A stretch of DNA of 64,000 nt from Pinus tabuliformis (GCA_031772625.1 CM062805.1:797199119-797263118), one strand, 5' to 3'; shown: positions 45,108 to 56,515, counted from the first letter of the stretch. Notes: a model not told the origin generated them from the letters alone. Made by a program: numbers and translations.

Positions 45108-46270
45108 TGCTAAGGAGAGAAATTTGTGGGGAAGAAGGCCATGTGCCTATGGACTTAAATCATGTGGCAATGGAGAATTCAAATCTTATCCATGCTCTAT
45201 CCTCCAAGTGTACATTCAATCTAAGGAATACCAGACGGGGTAAATTTAAGTGGTTTTAAATGGATGCGTTCACTAAAGCGTGGTGGAGATAAGGGTATTG
45301 TGTTGCATTCAAGGCAAGGAAATTTAGTTCAAGCAAAGAAAATATGGTTCTTGAAGATATTGGGAGGAAAAATAATGACATTTATGGAAGATGGTTGGAA
45401 CATTTCCTCCAAGACTCCAGTGATCTTTCGCACTCTCCCAATCCTGGTAATCCTTTGGTTAGAGGATTAAAAATGGGTTGGAGATCTCATGCTCCACTAT
45501 CCAGACAAGAAACCTTGGTGTTATATAGCTATGTGAAGAGCTTAATCTACCCTCCTTCAAGTGCACCAAGAGGATTTAATTTTGCATGGGTTGACAGACT
45601 GAAGATGTTATTGTAGGTATTTATGTTCATGCCTTTGGGGCAGATCTTTGTTTCCTTATCAATATCCACCTAGTCACAAAATTTGGTCTATTTAGCAAGT
45701 CCTGCCCACCAAAGATTCTGATCATTTCCCAGAATACTCTTTTTTTTGTATCTTTAGTTGGGCAGAATCATGGTTCTTTTCCTGGGATCCTCCGTATTTC
45801 AAACCTTGTGGTTTATATTTGGGGATTTGGGCTCATTTTCTCTACTTGGCACTTCGAGTCTTAGAGGCATATCCATCTCCTGGAACTAGAGACGAGTTCA
45901 ACTTAGTTTGGTTGTTTTCGGGGAAATTAACATCTTAGTCCCGCATGGTAGAATCAAGGTGCCCCTTCCTCAAGTTCTGGGTGTTTGAACCACTGATCCA
46001 GGTGGCTCTGTCGATTCGATTACACAAGTGTTCAAAGTGTCGTCATCAGTGAATATGGGTGTCGTTCAGTGTCGTTGTCGCTTCAGTTCAACCTCGACAG
46101 ATCGACAGTGTTGGTTATGATCAGTGTCGTCAGTGGCATAGACGCATCGTCCAAGTTGTCAACGATGTGTATGGATTGTCGTCATGGCAAAGTTTGGTCA
46201 TCGTTTGTCGATGATATGTATGGCTTGATTGTCGCATTGTGACAAAATATGTAATATGGATTTTTTATTC
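45108..46270. other. unassigned sequence
   Basis: Short open stretches at 44993-45259 and 45264-45616 (+) show no domain I recognise and are not supported by codon or homology clues. At 45990-46250 the sequence is unusually rich in GTCGT/TCGTC words, a degenerate short repeat. Confidence 0.4.
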
Positions 46271-46273
46271 TAG

Positions 46274-46375
46274 ACCCTAAAAATCCTAATCCTACATCTT
46301 AGTCCTATGTACTAAATCCTATGCCTAAAACCCTAAGCCTATGCTAAACACCTTAACCTAGTCCCTAAACCCATA
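46274..46375 (+). repeat. degenerate telomere-like CCCTAAA repeats
   Basis: ACCCTAAA, TCCTAAT, AACCCTAAG, CCTTAACC and TCCCTAAACC recur over about 100 bp, resembling decayed plant telomere repeats (CCCTAAA) in an interstitial position. Chance A/C-rich composition cannot be excluded. Confidence 0.4.
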
Positions 46376-47510
46376 TTTCAAACACTACACATTCATGTTA
46401 TGTATTTAAAATACATTGTCATACAATGTATTAATCAAAATACATTAAAACAAACCTAAACTATGGTTTATTACCCCTCGGCCTATATTAAAACATTACA
46501 ATTAAATCAAATTACAGTCCTTAACCGTATCGGCTTCTTAACCGCATCGGAGATCATGTGAACAACGCAAAAGGTTTTCGGTTAGCAGGTTGGAGGTTAC
46601 CGTAACTGTAACCGCGTCGAGAGAGCTGTGGCAATGTGAACAAGAACGGGGACCGTCAGGGTTAACGGACAACAATTAAGCGTCGGAACCGCGAGATAGC
46701 AGGTAACAGTCAGCATGAGATCAGAGCACGTGGCCACACCGCTAGCCGGGACCGTCGGAGTAAGCCGTTAGGTGGCAGTCAGCCACCTATTCACATGCCG
46801 ACGGTTAACCCCCTCCACCCGGTTAGCTGACAGCTAATGGTCATCGACTATTCTAATGTTTTATTTTGGGTTTGTAAAGATTTTAATGTGGATTTAATGC
46901 CAAGAATCATAAATATAATCCCTAAGTGGCAATTTGTGATGAAACCAAGGGGAATCAAATCCCACAAATCAACCTATACATGCCAATCATAATTTGGAGA
47001 CCTCAAGTGCACCAGGACGCCTTTAAAAGGCATGTATGCTCATTGAAGAAGAGGGGAGAGGTTTTTAGAGTTTTTGTATGCAGATTCTGCAAGAGAGAGT
47101 CTGTTTTGTTTTCAGTGTAATAGGAGCATCGGGAGTCGGAATTGGCAACCAAGATAGGCGTTGGAAAGTTGGTTCAAAGAACTTTCTGTTGACAGTAACC
47201 AGAAGTGCTTGCGAGCACATTCAGTTTGGTCAAATTTTTGTGTAATCAAACTCCTCGGCTTCATTCCTAATAAAGCGGTCGCCCATCTTGAAAGAGGACC
47301 CGAAGACGTAGTCCATCAGGGATGAACTTCGTAAACAATATTGATGTCTGGTATAGCTGTGTATTTGTTGTTTTCAGTTCTGTTTTGCATCTTGATTAAG
47401 TTTTCCAACTGTCGCAAAGTCCTTCTTCTCTTCACTTCTCACGATTTCTGCACTTCCGGTTAATAATCAATTCATTAATGGCATAATCAATTCTACATCA
47501 GTTTTAATAT
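46376..47510 (+). other. possible degraded solo LTR
   Basis: No protein is present. The part at 46990-47510 has LTR-like features: TTTAAAAGG (about 47022, TATA-like), a leader, AATAAAGCGG near 47269 (possible polyadenylation signal), then GACGTAGTCCATCAGGGATG, a layout common in Copia-type LTRs, and an end near TCTACATCA at about 47501. No partner LTR or TSD was found, so the call is weak. Confidence 0.3.
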
Positions 47511-48045
47511 GATCGTTTTCAGATCAACCACTGCCCTATATTTCCTCATTCTCCCATAGGTAATGATGATGGGAACAATGAGTTTAAGAAACACGTGAAC
47601 CGAAAATTAGCTTCCATTTTGTTCTTCATTGAAAAATTACATAAGCTTCAGACCAAAATGAACTAGTTTGAAGAGAAAATCATTTGGATTTGAAGTCAGA
47701 TTGAGAACAGGCAACTCTAGAAGAATGTTGAAGAAAACAACAACACAACAAGTAATGCCTTAGGGGGATCTTCTGATAAGATGTCCATCAATCCCTCCTA
47801 GTTGATTTATGGTTAAATTTTGCAAATGTACTGTGTTTCTTGGCCAATTTTGTAGAGCGTGTAGTTGTAATAATCCCTTCATGATATATGAACATGAAAG
47901 AAGGACTATAGTAATTTTTGAAACTCCATATGTGATATTTCTAGAAGATCTGGCACCTTTGTACTAAATGTAAACATTCCCCAGGTTTTCTGTTGTGTTC
48001 CAGGCACATATTTAATGAAATTACTAATCACTCTTGTAAAAAAAA
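47511..48045 (+). other. probable LINE 3' end with poly(A)
   Basis: A broken coiled-coil-like frame (EFKKHVNRKLASILFFIEKL at about 47585) precedes non-coding sequence ending CTTGTAAAAAAAAAC at about 48030-48045. CTTGTAAAAA is also the 3' end of LINE A. It is likely a 5'-truncated LINE of a related family. Confidence 0.45.
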
Positions 48046-48639
48046 ACAATCTTAATAACAAACATTTATCTTTGATTATGTGTTAGTCCTCGACATAGAG
48101 AAAAAAATATCTACTTAATTAATTTGTAATAAGAAAATAACGAAAAATAATATTTTTGTTCATGGATTATTAATGAGATTAGGAAAATGATTGTTTTTCA
48201 TTAATTGACAATGAAGAAAAAAGATTAAACTCTATTCATAACATAACACGGAGGATATGTTGTCACATAACATCACATTACAACAACAAAAAATTAAACA
48301 AAAATTAAATAATTATATGTGACAATATATAAAATAAAAAAACAAACCAACATAGATCCATCTCAACTGAAAATATCTCAAGCACATCAAATTTCTCAAG
48401 GCGTCAATTTTTTCATCATTTAATATAAGGGAATTAATACATAACATGGAATGTTTAAAGGAATTAATATGTAACATGTAATTAAATGATTAAAAATCTT
48501 ACACATGATTCCTCTCAATGCTTTATATACCTAAAATTAAAATAGATTTACAATCATATAATAAATAAATATAAATATTTTAACATATCAATAAAACAAA
48601 AAATCTTCAATTTATATAATTTGAAAAAATTCTAAATTT
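48046..48639. other. AT-rich DNA, nothing recognised
   Basis: No ORF over 60 codons, no RNA gene and no clear repeat unit is seen. Confidence 0.5.
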
Positions 48640-48707
48640 AGGCTTCTGTGATGTGAATAGCTCTAATTTTTCTTCTAGATCCATCACAACTTATTATTTG
48701 AATCGAT

Positions 48708-48739
48708 GTTTCTAGCCAGCAAGTGTGGCTCATCATCAG
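48708..48739 (-). ncRNA. hammerhead-ribozyme-like core, PLE-3 (canonical core bases)
   Basis: On the minus strand: CTGATGA (48739-48733) is the exact hammerhead consensus. Then comes stem II GAGCC with GGCT (48731-48727 and 48717-48714; four pairs plus one mismatch), a loop, and GAAAC (48712-48708), followed by the palindrome ATCGAT. This is the best-preserved of the three cores. Stem I and the cleavage strand of stem III are not evident, so a single copy may need a partner. Confidence 0.6.
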
Positions 48740-48896
48740 GACAATGATGAGAAGTCTAATCTGGTCCAGCAATATAAATATGCGAGAAATAAAAGAAAGG
48801 GCAAAAATTAATAAGTCAAATAAACGATCAAAAGATTAAAAATATATTAAAAACCCTATAAATATGGAAATATAAATATATTGATAGATAATAACT

Positions 48897-48914
48897 AATA
48901 TTAGTCATATACCT
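48897..48914 (+). repeat. 18-bp TSD of the 48915-54427 retroposon (left)
   Basis: AATATTAGTCATATACCT, identical to 54428-54445 after the poly(A) tail. Up to two leading A bases may come from the tail. Confidence 0.95.
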
Positions 48915-49333
48915 CCCCATATCTGAGTGATCAAGTGGTGCCTGAAGGCATTGAAAGACTTCATGTCAGTCAATGCACTAGTAATTAAGGCTGGAGGATG
49001 GCGACACTCCAGGCCAACCATCTTCACAAGCCCCATGCAAATTTTGTGATGGGGTGGAAAGGCAACAAGAACTTAGAATTTATTTCCAACTTGGGACAAA
49101 ATCGACTAACAAGGAAATAACCTATTCAATTGCTCATTTGCACAAAAGAAACCAGAGTGAAAGTTAGTGGAGTTGATAAGATAAATTCTAGTCACATAAG
49201 GCTAGCAACAATGGTTAGGGAATGCAACTATCCCAAGAGAGGGGGAAGAGGCAAAGGTCAAAAACCACCTCCTCCTTAGCATGGCCCTAGCACTAAGTGT
49301 TTCGATGAGGACCTTCCAAGACGCATTCGTCGC

Positions 49334-49699
49334 ATGGTTGTGGACATGATAGATCAAGAGCTTGGAAACACATGCAATAATCTATGGGCATTGAGAAATA
49401 TGTTAGGATGCCAACTATTAGAACAAGAAGAAGTCAAGACAATTGTGGAAGGTCGTGTCTTCGACCTGGAATTTTACCTAATTCAGGTGTGCGCTTCTCT
49501 ACGAGTTATAGCTAGAGACATGAGAATTTGGTTCCCACCTCCTCCTTCGCCTCCAACACCTTCCAACAATTCAAACAATTTTTCTTCTCAGAGTCCTCGA
49601 GACTTAGTCTCGCAAGGGGCTAAGCCCCTCTGTCTCATGAAGATGAAACCAATGAGCGGGGTGAGGGGGCGAGGGGGAGGGTGGGGGCGCCGGGAATAG
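49334..49699 (+). CDS. unknown ORF in the poly(A) retroposon
   Basis: 121 residues, family not recognised. The N-terminal half is Leu/Glu-rich and probably helical (MIDQELGNTCNNLWALRNML; LEQEEVKTIVEGRVFDLE), the middle is Pro/Ser/Asn-rich (PPPPSPPTPSNNSNN), and the C-terminus is Gly/Arg-rich. The frame stays open upstream only to about 49270. It occupies the position near the 3' end where LINEs A and D carry their third ORF, but I see no sequence similarity. It could be a different LINE family's third ORF or part of a retrocopied gene. Confidence 0.35.
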   Translation: MVVDMIDQELGNTCNNLWALRNMLGCQLLEQEEVKTIVEGRVFDLEFYLIQVCASLRVIARDMRIWFPPPPSPPTPSNNSNNFSSQSPRDLVSQGAKPLCLMKMKPMSGVRGRGGGWGRRE

Positions 49700-49750
49700 T
49701 CTTATGGAAAGCCTTGGATTCTAAGCAATATTATGGAGAAAACCCCCGGG

Positions 49751-50871
49751 TGTGAAGATTCCAAACTAGAATCCTATTGCAGCAACTGGAAATTATTCTC
49801 CTAATTGTTTATTTAATTTAAATATTTATTTGTTGTTTTCTATGGAAAATATTGAATAAATCAAACTGCAATTTGCACAAATAAAATTGCAGAAGAATAA
49901 ACGTTGGAAGAAATGCTAGCACACACACATAAAAATAACGCAATTATTTTTGGACAAAAAGTCCCGAAAAAAACCCAACTTTAGAAAATCGGTGTAGTAG
50001 TTGAGGGTTTTACTATTAAGCAGCAATGAGAAATTTTGAGTACAACCAGATGATGAAATCTAGCAATCCTATAGAGAAAAATACTAGAAAAAATCTAGTG
50101 AGGAATTTTCCTCACCCCATAGGCAATCTCTCGGCTCAACTTGCCTTCAGAAATTCGGCCCTTTGACCCTCTGTGCCAGCCTCTATGTAACCTGTTGGAC
50201 GTCTAACCTCATACTAGTCTATAATGAAGTCGTTATGCCTTCTATTGACTTGAAAGATGCTTCTTTATCACTCTGGGACTCCTTCCCGGCCTCTGGAACT
50301 GAAAACGTCTCTCCCTCTTAGAAAATCGAGCTTGCCTCTAGAGGTTGTTGCGCTTCCCTTGCGTCAACCTCTCTGCAGCTCTTCTGCCTCTCTGCAAATG
50401 CACTCGCTGGATCTGGAATGCCTCCTCCAACCTCACTATCTCTTCTCCTCTCCCATTGCTTTAATCTCTATCTCTCTCTTTAACAATTGACTGTTTCTAC
50501 TCTGGAAATCGATCTGCTAAAAAATCGAACTACTCAAGTGCACTCTCCATCACCACATCAACCTCCTCTTTTAATCCTCTCTTGGAGCACCAACGACCAA
50601 GATTAAAACATAGTCAATGCCTAGGATTATCTCTTGATCAATCCATGTGATTTTCTATATGATTCACACCTTGACTTAATTAATATTGATTAATTAACCA
50701 TATTCCCTAAGCTTAGACTTAGGAAATTTTTAAAAATTGGTTAATAATCTAATTAAGTCATTTCCAGGGGGAATTTCCAGAAATGATTTCCAGGTTTTGG
50801 AGATATTGGGTATTCTAGTATCTCCACCAAATTTCGTGGCTAGAACACATCCGATGCTACAAAAACTAACA
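49751..50871 (-). repeat. Copia 3' LTR (element orientation minus)
   Basis: 1121 bp, + strand TGTGAAGATTCC...AAAACTAACA. It is colinear with 52840-53956, including the segment CTCCACCAAATTTCGTGG near the right end. Confidence 0.85.
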
Positions 50872-51419
50872 CTCCCTCTTAGCGAGGAATGTGTTCTAGT
50901 GCTATTGCACATCGTGTAGCAACACCATGTCTTTGCATTATCTTTTGTCACGTTGTTGATGTCTGGCCATACTTACCACCAACTACTACGCAACTCTGAT
51001 ATACGCTGCATCTGTGTTGCTGCTGACCCTGTTGAACTGCTTCCAACACTGCATTTGTGATGTTGTTGACCCTATTAAACTGTTGCCAACACTGCAACTC
51101 CCTCTCATTTGTTGCTGCTACAATTGCAACATCTGCAACTGAAAAACATTCAAAATACTGAATCAATTGTGATCAGTGTAATGCATCAGCCATCTGAGTC
51201 TCTGAATGCTACTAGCCTCTACACTATATATTGAAGACTCTACGTTACTGTTGACTGTGCACTATGCCAACTACACTACTGCCAACTCTGCACTTCGCTC
51301 CCCAACATCTAACTACTACTAATCTCTGTGACTATCAGTTTGACATCTGACTGCATCAAGTATCACTGATCCATCCTGCTACTGAATATTTTGGGCCCTC
51401 GTAGCAAGGTATTGATCTT

Positions 51420-52362
51420 GGAGGTGGACTCCTCAAGGATCCTGCCTGTCTGTAGCATTCTAGGGCTACAACACCAAATCTCCCCACCTCACTCTTGGAG
51501 GTATATCAACAAACATGGCGAAGTCTTCCTCCAACTTGGAGGATAATCTATCGATCTCTATTGAAGCTGCCTACTAGTCCTCCTTCTCCTCCTTCTCCTT
51601 CTTCCTGAGAGGACACTGGGTACTGTAGTGAACAAACTCACCACAGTTGAAGCACTTGACCTTCGACATGTCCTTATTCTTCTTCCTTTGCTCCCCCTAA
51701 CCCTGATTGGGACCCTTAGATGCGAGGGCCACATTCTCCTCCTCCTTCACATGCTTCAATCCGTTGCTGCTACCACTGACAGAGCTCTTCAATAGAGCTT
51801 GTCTCAACTCCTCCTACTACAAATTGGCCCACATCCTGTCCCACCTTGGCAAGGTATCTCTACCCAAGACACTTTGGATGAATACCTCCCACTCCTTTGA
51901 GACATTATTGAGTGCCAATTGCACTATCTATGTGGGTTGAGGTGCTTCCCCAACAACTGAAAATTGGTCTAGAACCTCCTGGAATCTGGTTAGGAAGGGA
52001 TCTATGCCTTCCCCCTTCCGCATTGTGATGCATCTCAACTTCTCCTCTAAGTACATCTTCCACTGCTCAGAAGTACCTTGGTATAACATGGAGAGAGTCT
52101 CCCACATCTCTTTGACAGTATCTTTGTCAGCTATATGTGAGACAATATGATCTCGGACTCCATCTAGGATCAACCTCTTCGTCTGCGCCATCTCATTTTT
52201 GTACTCTTTCAGGTCATCCGCTTCTGTGGGAACTGCTACCACCGCATCAATATAGGCTTTCAGGCCATATTCATCTAGAAGGAAGGACATCCTTGCCTTC
52301 CATATGACGTAGTTGGAAGCTCCATCCAACTTGTCCTCATCATGAAGCCCAACAGTGACCAT
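51420..52362 (-). pseudogene. Copia gag with CCHC zinc knuckle, no pol
   Basis: Capsid-like Copia gag (UBN2/DUF4219 type). The open frame 52362-51928 starts MVTVGLHDEDKLDGASNYVI, with KARMSFLLDEYGL, then KEMWETLSMLYQGTSEQ and ITMRKGEGIDPFLTRFQEV. After a stop at about 51928, gag continues in fragments to the knuckle CFNCGEFVHYSTQC (about 51651-51610) and a short tail (DFAMFVDIPP near 51515). No protease or later pol domain follows before the LTR at 50871. Gag alone could in principle be supplied in trans, but the stop makes this copy non-functional. Confidence 0.85.
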
Positions 52363-52839
52363 CTCAACAATCTGTCAAAAATTTCCTATTTCCTTCTGCT
52401 CAGCTGCTGCTTTGTTGTTCACACTCCCTTATGGAGTGAGAAGATCTGCTCACAACGACTATTGATCTGCAAGGAAAAATCAAACTTCTTGAGACTAGAA
52501 GTTCCATGAGGAAATTTTTCCTTCTCTGTGTGCTCTTCTCTCTTCCACCCGACGCTGGCTCTGCTCTAGCATACTACTACAAAACCTTTGCATCCAGCTA
52601 GAGATCTGCTCAACGAAAAATCTAAGTTGGTCCCTCAACCTTTGCAATCACTCGATCTCGTAGGATCAAAATTTTCTGCCCCTCACTCAGAAAAATCGAA
52701 CCTCCACAAGTAACTCAGTCTCCTCACATAATGACTATGTTTCCCTTTGGAATTTCAACCTGCTGCCCTCAATGAGCAGCAAAATTCCTTCTCTCTTTGC
52801 CTCTGAGCTCTCCGGCTGATCAACTGCACTCTGATATCA

Positions 52840-53956
52840 TGTGAAGATTCCAAATTGGAATATTATTGCAACAACTATAAATTATTCTCCTAATTGTTAA
52901 TTTAATTTAACAATTTATTTGTTGTTTATTATGGAAAATACTGAATAAATCACGCTGCTAAAATTGCGGAAGAATAAATGTTGGAAGAAATGTTAACACA
53001 CAGACATAAAAATAACATAATTATTTTTTGACCAAAAATCCCTGAAAAAACCCAATTTGGGAAACCAATGCAACAATTGAGGGTTTTATTATTAAGTAGT
53101 AATGAGAAATTCTAAGTACAACTGGATGTTGAAATCTAGCAATCTTACAGATAAAAATACTGGAAAAAATCTAGTGAGGAATTTTCCTCACCCACAGGCA
53201 ATCTCCTGGTTCAACTTGCCTTTAGAAATTCGACCCTCTGACCCTCTGTGTCAACCTCTGCGCTACTCTGCACATCCTGCTGGATGTATAGCCTCAGAAT
53301 GGTCTCTAATGAAGTCGTTCTACCTTCTTCTGACTCGAAATATGCTTCTTCAACACTCTAGGACTCCTTCCCCGCCTTTGGAACTGAAAATGTCTCTCCC
53401 TCTCAGCAAATTGATCTTGCCTCTAGAGAATGTTGCACTGCCCCTGCATCAACCTCTTTGTGGCTCTTCTGCCTCTCTGCAAATGCACTCGCTAGATCTA
53501 GAATGGCTCCTCCAGCCTCACTATCTCTTACCCTCTCTCACTGCTTCGATCTCTAGCTCTCTCTTCGACAATTGACTATTGCTACTCTGGAAATCAATCT
53601 GCCCAGAAATCGAACTGCTCAAGTGCACTCTCCATCACCACATCGACCTCCTGTTATAATCCTCTGTTGGAGCACTAATGACTAAGATTAAAACATAATT
53701 GATGACCGGGATCATCTCTGGATAAATCCGTGTGAGTTTCTAGATAATTCATGCCTTAACTTAATTAATACTAATTAATTAACCATATTCCATAAGTTTA
53801 GACTTAGGAGATATTTAAAAACTGGTTAATAATCTAATTAAGTCATTTCTAGGCAGAATTTCTAGAAACTATTTATGGGTTTTTGATATCTCATTTGTTC
53901 TAGCCTCTCCACCAAATTTCGTGGTTGGAAAAAATCCTTTGCTACAAAAAATAACA
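52840..53956 (-). repeat. Copia 5' LTR (element orientation minus)
   Basis: 1117 bp, + strand TGTGAAGATTCC...AAAAATAACA. It is colinear with 49751-50871 with scattered substitutions, showing that the element is not recent. Predicted ORF 53102-53575 is LTR sequence. Confidence 0.85.
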
Positions 53957-54427
53957 TCAGGGAACCAGGACCTTTGAGTAATAGTGTGATGGGACCAATG
54001 ACTAGTAGTCGGACAATGGCAATCGATAAACAACTGGAGGTGAACCCACAACAGGATGCAAACACAAGCTATGGTTCAACTCTAGTGGAATGGGAACAAC
54101 CACCCTGGCTGAAGGATGGACAAGAGGATCCCTTCAAGTAGCTCTAGGCATGTCCTTGATCACAAACAAGAATTAAGAAAGGATTTCTCTGCTTCTGTGG
54201 TTCATTTATATATCAACTTGGTTTTTGTATAATTAAACTATTCTCATAACATTAAGAGAGGCCATCTATTTTCCCATATATGGGCATACAATCATCCCCA
54301 TAATAGTTCCAAGCTAGTCAGTCATTTTTGCTTTTTGCTCAAACTAGACATTGTCTAACAAAGACTTTCTATGGCTACATATTATGTAAATTTTCCATGA
54401 TCTAATGAATCCTTACTTACAAAAAAA

Positions 54428-54445
54428 AATATTAGTCATATACCT
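54428..54445 (+). repeat. 18-bp TSD of the retroposon (right)
   Basis: Exact repeat of 48897-48914, directly after the poly(A) run. Confidence 0.95.
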
Positions 54446-54774
54446 AACAAAAAAGGTCAAAACCTTAATATAATAAAATTAAAAGGGCCAAAGCTTAAAA
54501 ATAAATAAAATGAAAAAAAAAAAAAAATAAGAACACACACACACACACATATATATCTTAAAATTAATTAACTATATGAATAACCTTAATTAATAGGGTT
54601 TAAAGATTTAATTACTAAAAGATTACTTCAATTTTTTTTAGTAATGACCCTTAGGTAGGCCCACCGAAAGGGGCCGCATGCCCAATGGACTCAACAATCT
54701 TATGGATCCAAGGAAAAAAAATTAAATTACTTAAAAACTTACAATAAAATATAATAAAACCCTATCATTACAAT

Positions 54775-54808
<34 letters not shown>

Positions 54809-54835
54809 GTTGGTCATATATATATACATGGTTGG

Positions 54836-54881
<46 letters not shown>

Positions 54882-55085
54882 CCAACCATATGAATTAATT
54901 AATTATATCCCTAATATGATGGAATAGAAAAAATTAATTAAAAAAATAAAAATAAATTTAAGAAAATAAATTTAAAAATATAAAATATAAAAATTAAATT
55001 ATTTTTATAAATATTTATCTCTATGTATATGATTAAAAAAGAAAGAAAGAATGAGGACAAAAATGAAAATAATAATACTGAACTC
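54446..55085. repeat. AT-rich PLE-3 3' UTR with (GT)n and (TA)n
   Basis: AT-rich with (CA)n at about 54533-54549, (TG)n at 54783-54808 and (TA)n at 54838-54880. GGTTGGTCATATATA near 54809-54840 faces TATATGACCAACC near 54878-54890, an inverted repeat around the TA tract. Confidence 0.75.
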
Positions 55086-56515
55086 TTAAAGAAAATATAA
55101 AGAGAGCAAAACACAAGGCATAAGAGGATTCAAGAGGAAGAAAACTGACAAAAGGGTGAGAACCCAATTCTTGCTAATTTTCCAACCGTTATCCTTGTTT
55201 AGATTACTTATGCGTTTCTTGATCTTAATGGCCTCTTTGAATTTCCTATGATGATAATGACCAATCTTGGTTAGCAATCTGGAGTTTTCATTGCAGATGT
55301 GATGTTTAGTCTTCTCTCAGTGCTCTGCAATGGGTGAAGTACGAGACCATGCTTGATCTCAACTATGTGTTCTTGAATTCTCATTCTAATGGAATGAATA
55401 GTTTCACCAATATAGGGAGCCGCATAGGAGCACAAGATTAAGTAGACACCTTTTTCGCTTGGAGGGTCAACTAGATCCTTGAACGATTTAAGGGTACTAT
55501 GAATAGTGTTTAGAGGCTTGAAGGTGGCAGAAACCTTATTATTCCTTAATATGTGAGAAATCCTATTAGAGGTTCATTGAATGCAGGGAAGCTGAAAACT
55601 GGACACAATATTGCTAGGGCCATTTTTCGATCTAGGGCCTTGGTTGGCTTTTTGGAAGACTATGAGGGCTTGGTGTTTCTTGTTACCATTCTTCATGAAA
55701 ACTTCAAGGAGGTGGGTCTTTTTCTCATTAAGGTGGTTCTCATCAAAAACTCTTAAAACCTGAGTGGCTAAGGTGTTTAAAACACCACTAGTCCAAATGA
55801 TGATGGGAATCGACATGAAGGTACTGTTCTATATGAGCATTTTATGGAATGCTTGATGATAAATGGACCAACCTTTGTTCTTAGAGATAAGGACATCTAA
55901 GAACAGAAGGCGACCATTAACCTTATCTTCCATGGTAAACTTAATGAAGTTACACATTAAAATGCTGCAAGAATAATTCTAATCTATTGTGACCATGAGG
56001 CTTAATAATAAAAGTATCATCAACAAATCTTTTCTATGGAGAAGCCAAGGCCTTGGTCTCAAAGTCTTCCATGAAAAAGTTAGCCACAATAGGGAAGAGA
56101 GGAGAGCCCATGGCAACACCACACATTTGTTCGAAGAAGTCACCCTGAAAGCTAAAGAAAGTGGAATTAAGGCAAATCATGACTAACTTAGTCATACTAG
56201 AGTCAATTATGTAGTTAATAACATTATTGACTTCACTGATGGGAATTTTTGTGAACATATTAGAAACTATGTCGAAGCTTACCAAAATATCATAGGGTTC
56301 AAGCTTGATATCTTTAATTTCTTCAACAAATGAAGATGAGTCTTTAACAAAAGATTTAGTGAGGCCTACCAGGGGCTTAAGCTTTTGGGCCAAGTACTTG
56401 GCGAGAAGATAAGCGGGTCCACCTAGTGTATTAACAATAGGTCTCAAGGGGGCCCCTTCTTTATGAATCTTGGGGAGGCCATAGATTCAGAGAGTAAGGG
56501 GATTAATCTCAATCA
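55086..56515 (-). pseudogene. PLE-3 RT and GIY-YIG endonuclease, degraded
   Basis: RT segment 56510-56034: IYGLPKIHKEGAPLRPIVNT, then FDIVSNMFTKIPI (motif A, with an extra residue) and GVAMGSPLFPIVANFFMEDF (motif B). The motif C region and LPFLDVL fall in other frames around 56040-55850. 55816-55574 carries VLNTLATQVLRVFDENHLN and related PLE text. The endonuclease at about 55460-55086 has CSYAAPYIGETIHSIRMRIQ and KIKKRISNLNKDNGWKIS-W. Frameshifts and stops near 56470, 56030, 55820, 55570 and 55280 inactivate it. The 5' part of the RT is missing. Confidence 0.8.

Larger units (their letters stand above)
49751..53956 (-). mobile_element. Copia-type LTR retrotransposon, gag-only
   Basis: LTRs at 49751-50871 and 52840-53956 on the minus strand (TGTTA...TTCACA). 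PBS TGATATCAGAGTGC (52839-52826, minus) lies directly after the element's 5' LTR, and a PPT-like AAGAGGGAG lies just before its 3' LTR (about 50880-50872, minus). The 1968-bp interior holds only gag with a CCHC knuckle; protease, integrase, RT and RNase H are missing. It is therefore non-autonomous or deleted. It inserted into the poly(A) retroposon. The TSD is unclear (CCGGG on the left, TCAGGG on the right). Confidence 0.85.
48915..54427 (+). mobile_element. poly(A) retroposon in PLE-3 (about 1.3 kb plus nested Copia)
   Basis: An insertion bounded by an 18-bp TSD and ending in an A-run (about 54420-54429), the signature of LINE machinery. Its own sequence is 48915-49750 plus 53957-54427. 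It encodes no RT, so it is a 5'-truncated LINE 3' end, a non-autonomous passenger, or a reverse-transcribed cellular RNA. It carries one open ORF (49334-49699) and a short frame after the Copia element (GPMTSSRTMAIDKQLEV near 53990). Confidence 0.8.
48640..56515 (-). mobile_element. Penelope-like element PLE-3, split by a nested retroposon
   Basis: The minus-strand PLE consists of 56515-54446 (coding part and AT-rich 3' UTR) and 48914-48640 (3' end with hammerhead core). The two parts are separated by 48915-54427, an insertion flanked by the 18-bp direct repeat AATATTAGTCATATACCT. With the insertion removed, the order endonuclease, AT-rich tract, hammerhead core has spacing like PLE-1 and PLE-2. 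The 5' end is truncated at about 56515, inside the RT. Confidence 0.8.

Noticed and set aside
44993..45616. Candidate host gene on the + strand
   Set aside because: The short frames have no recognisable domain or splice logic and do not chain into one protein.
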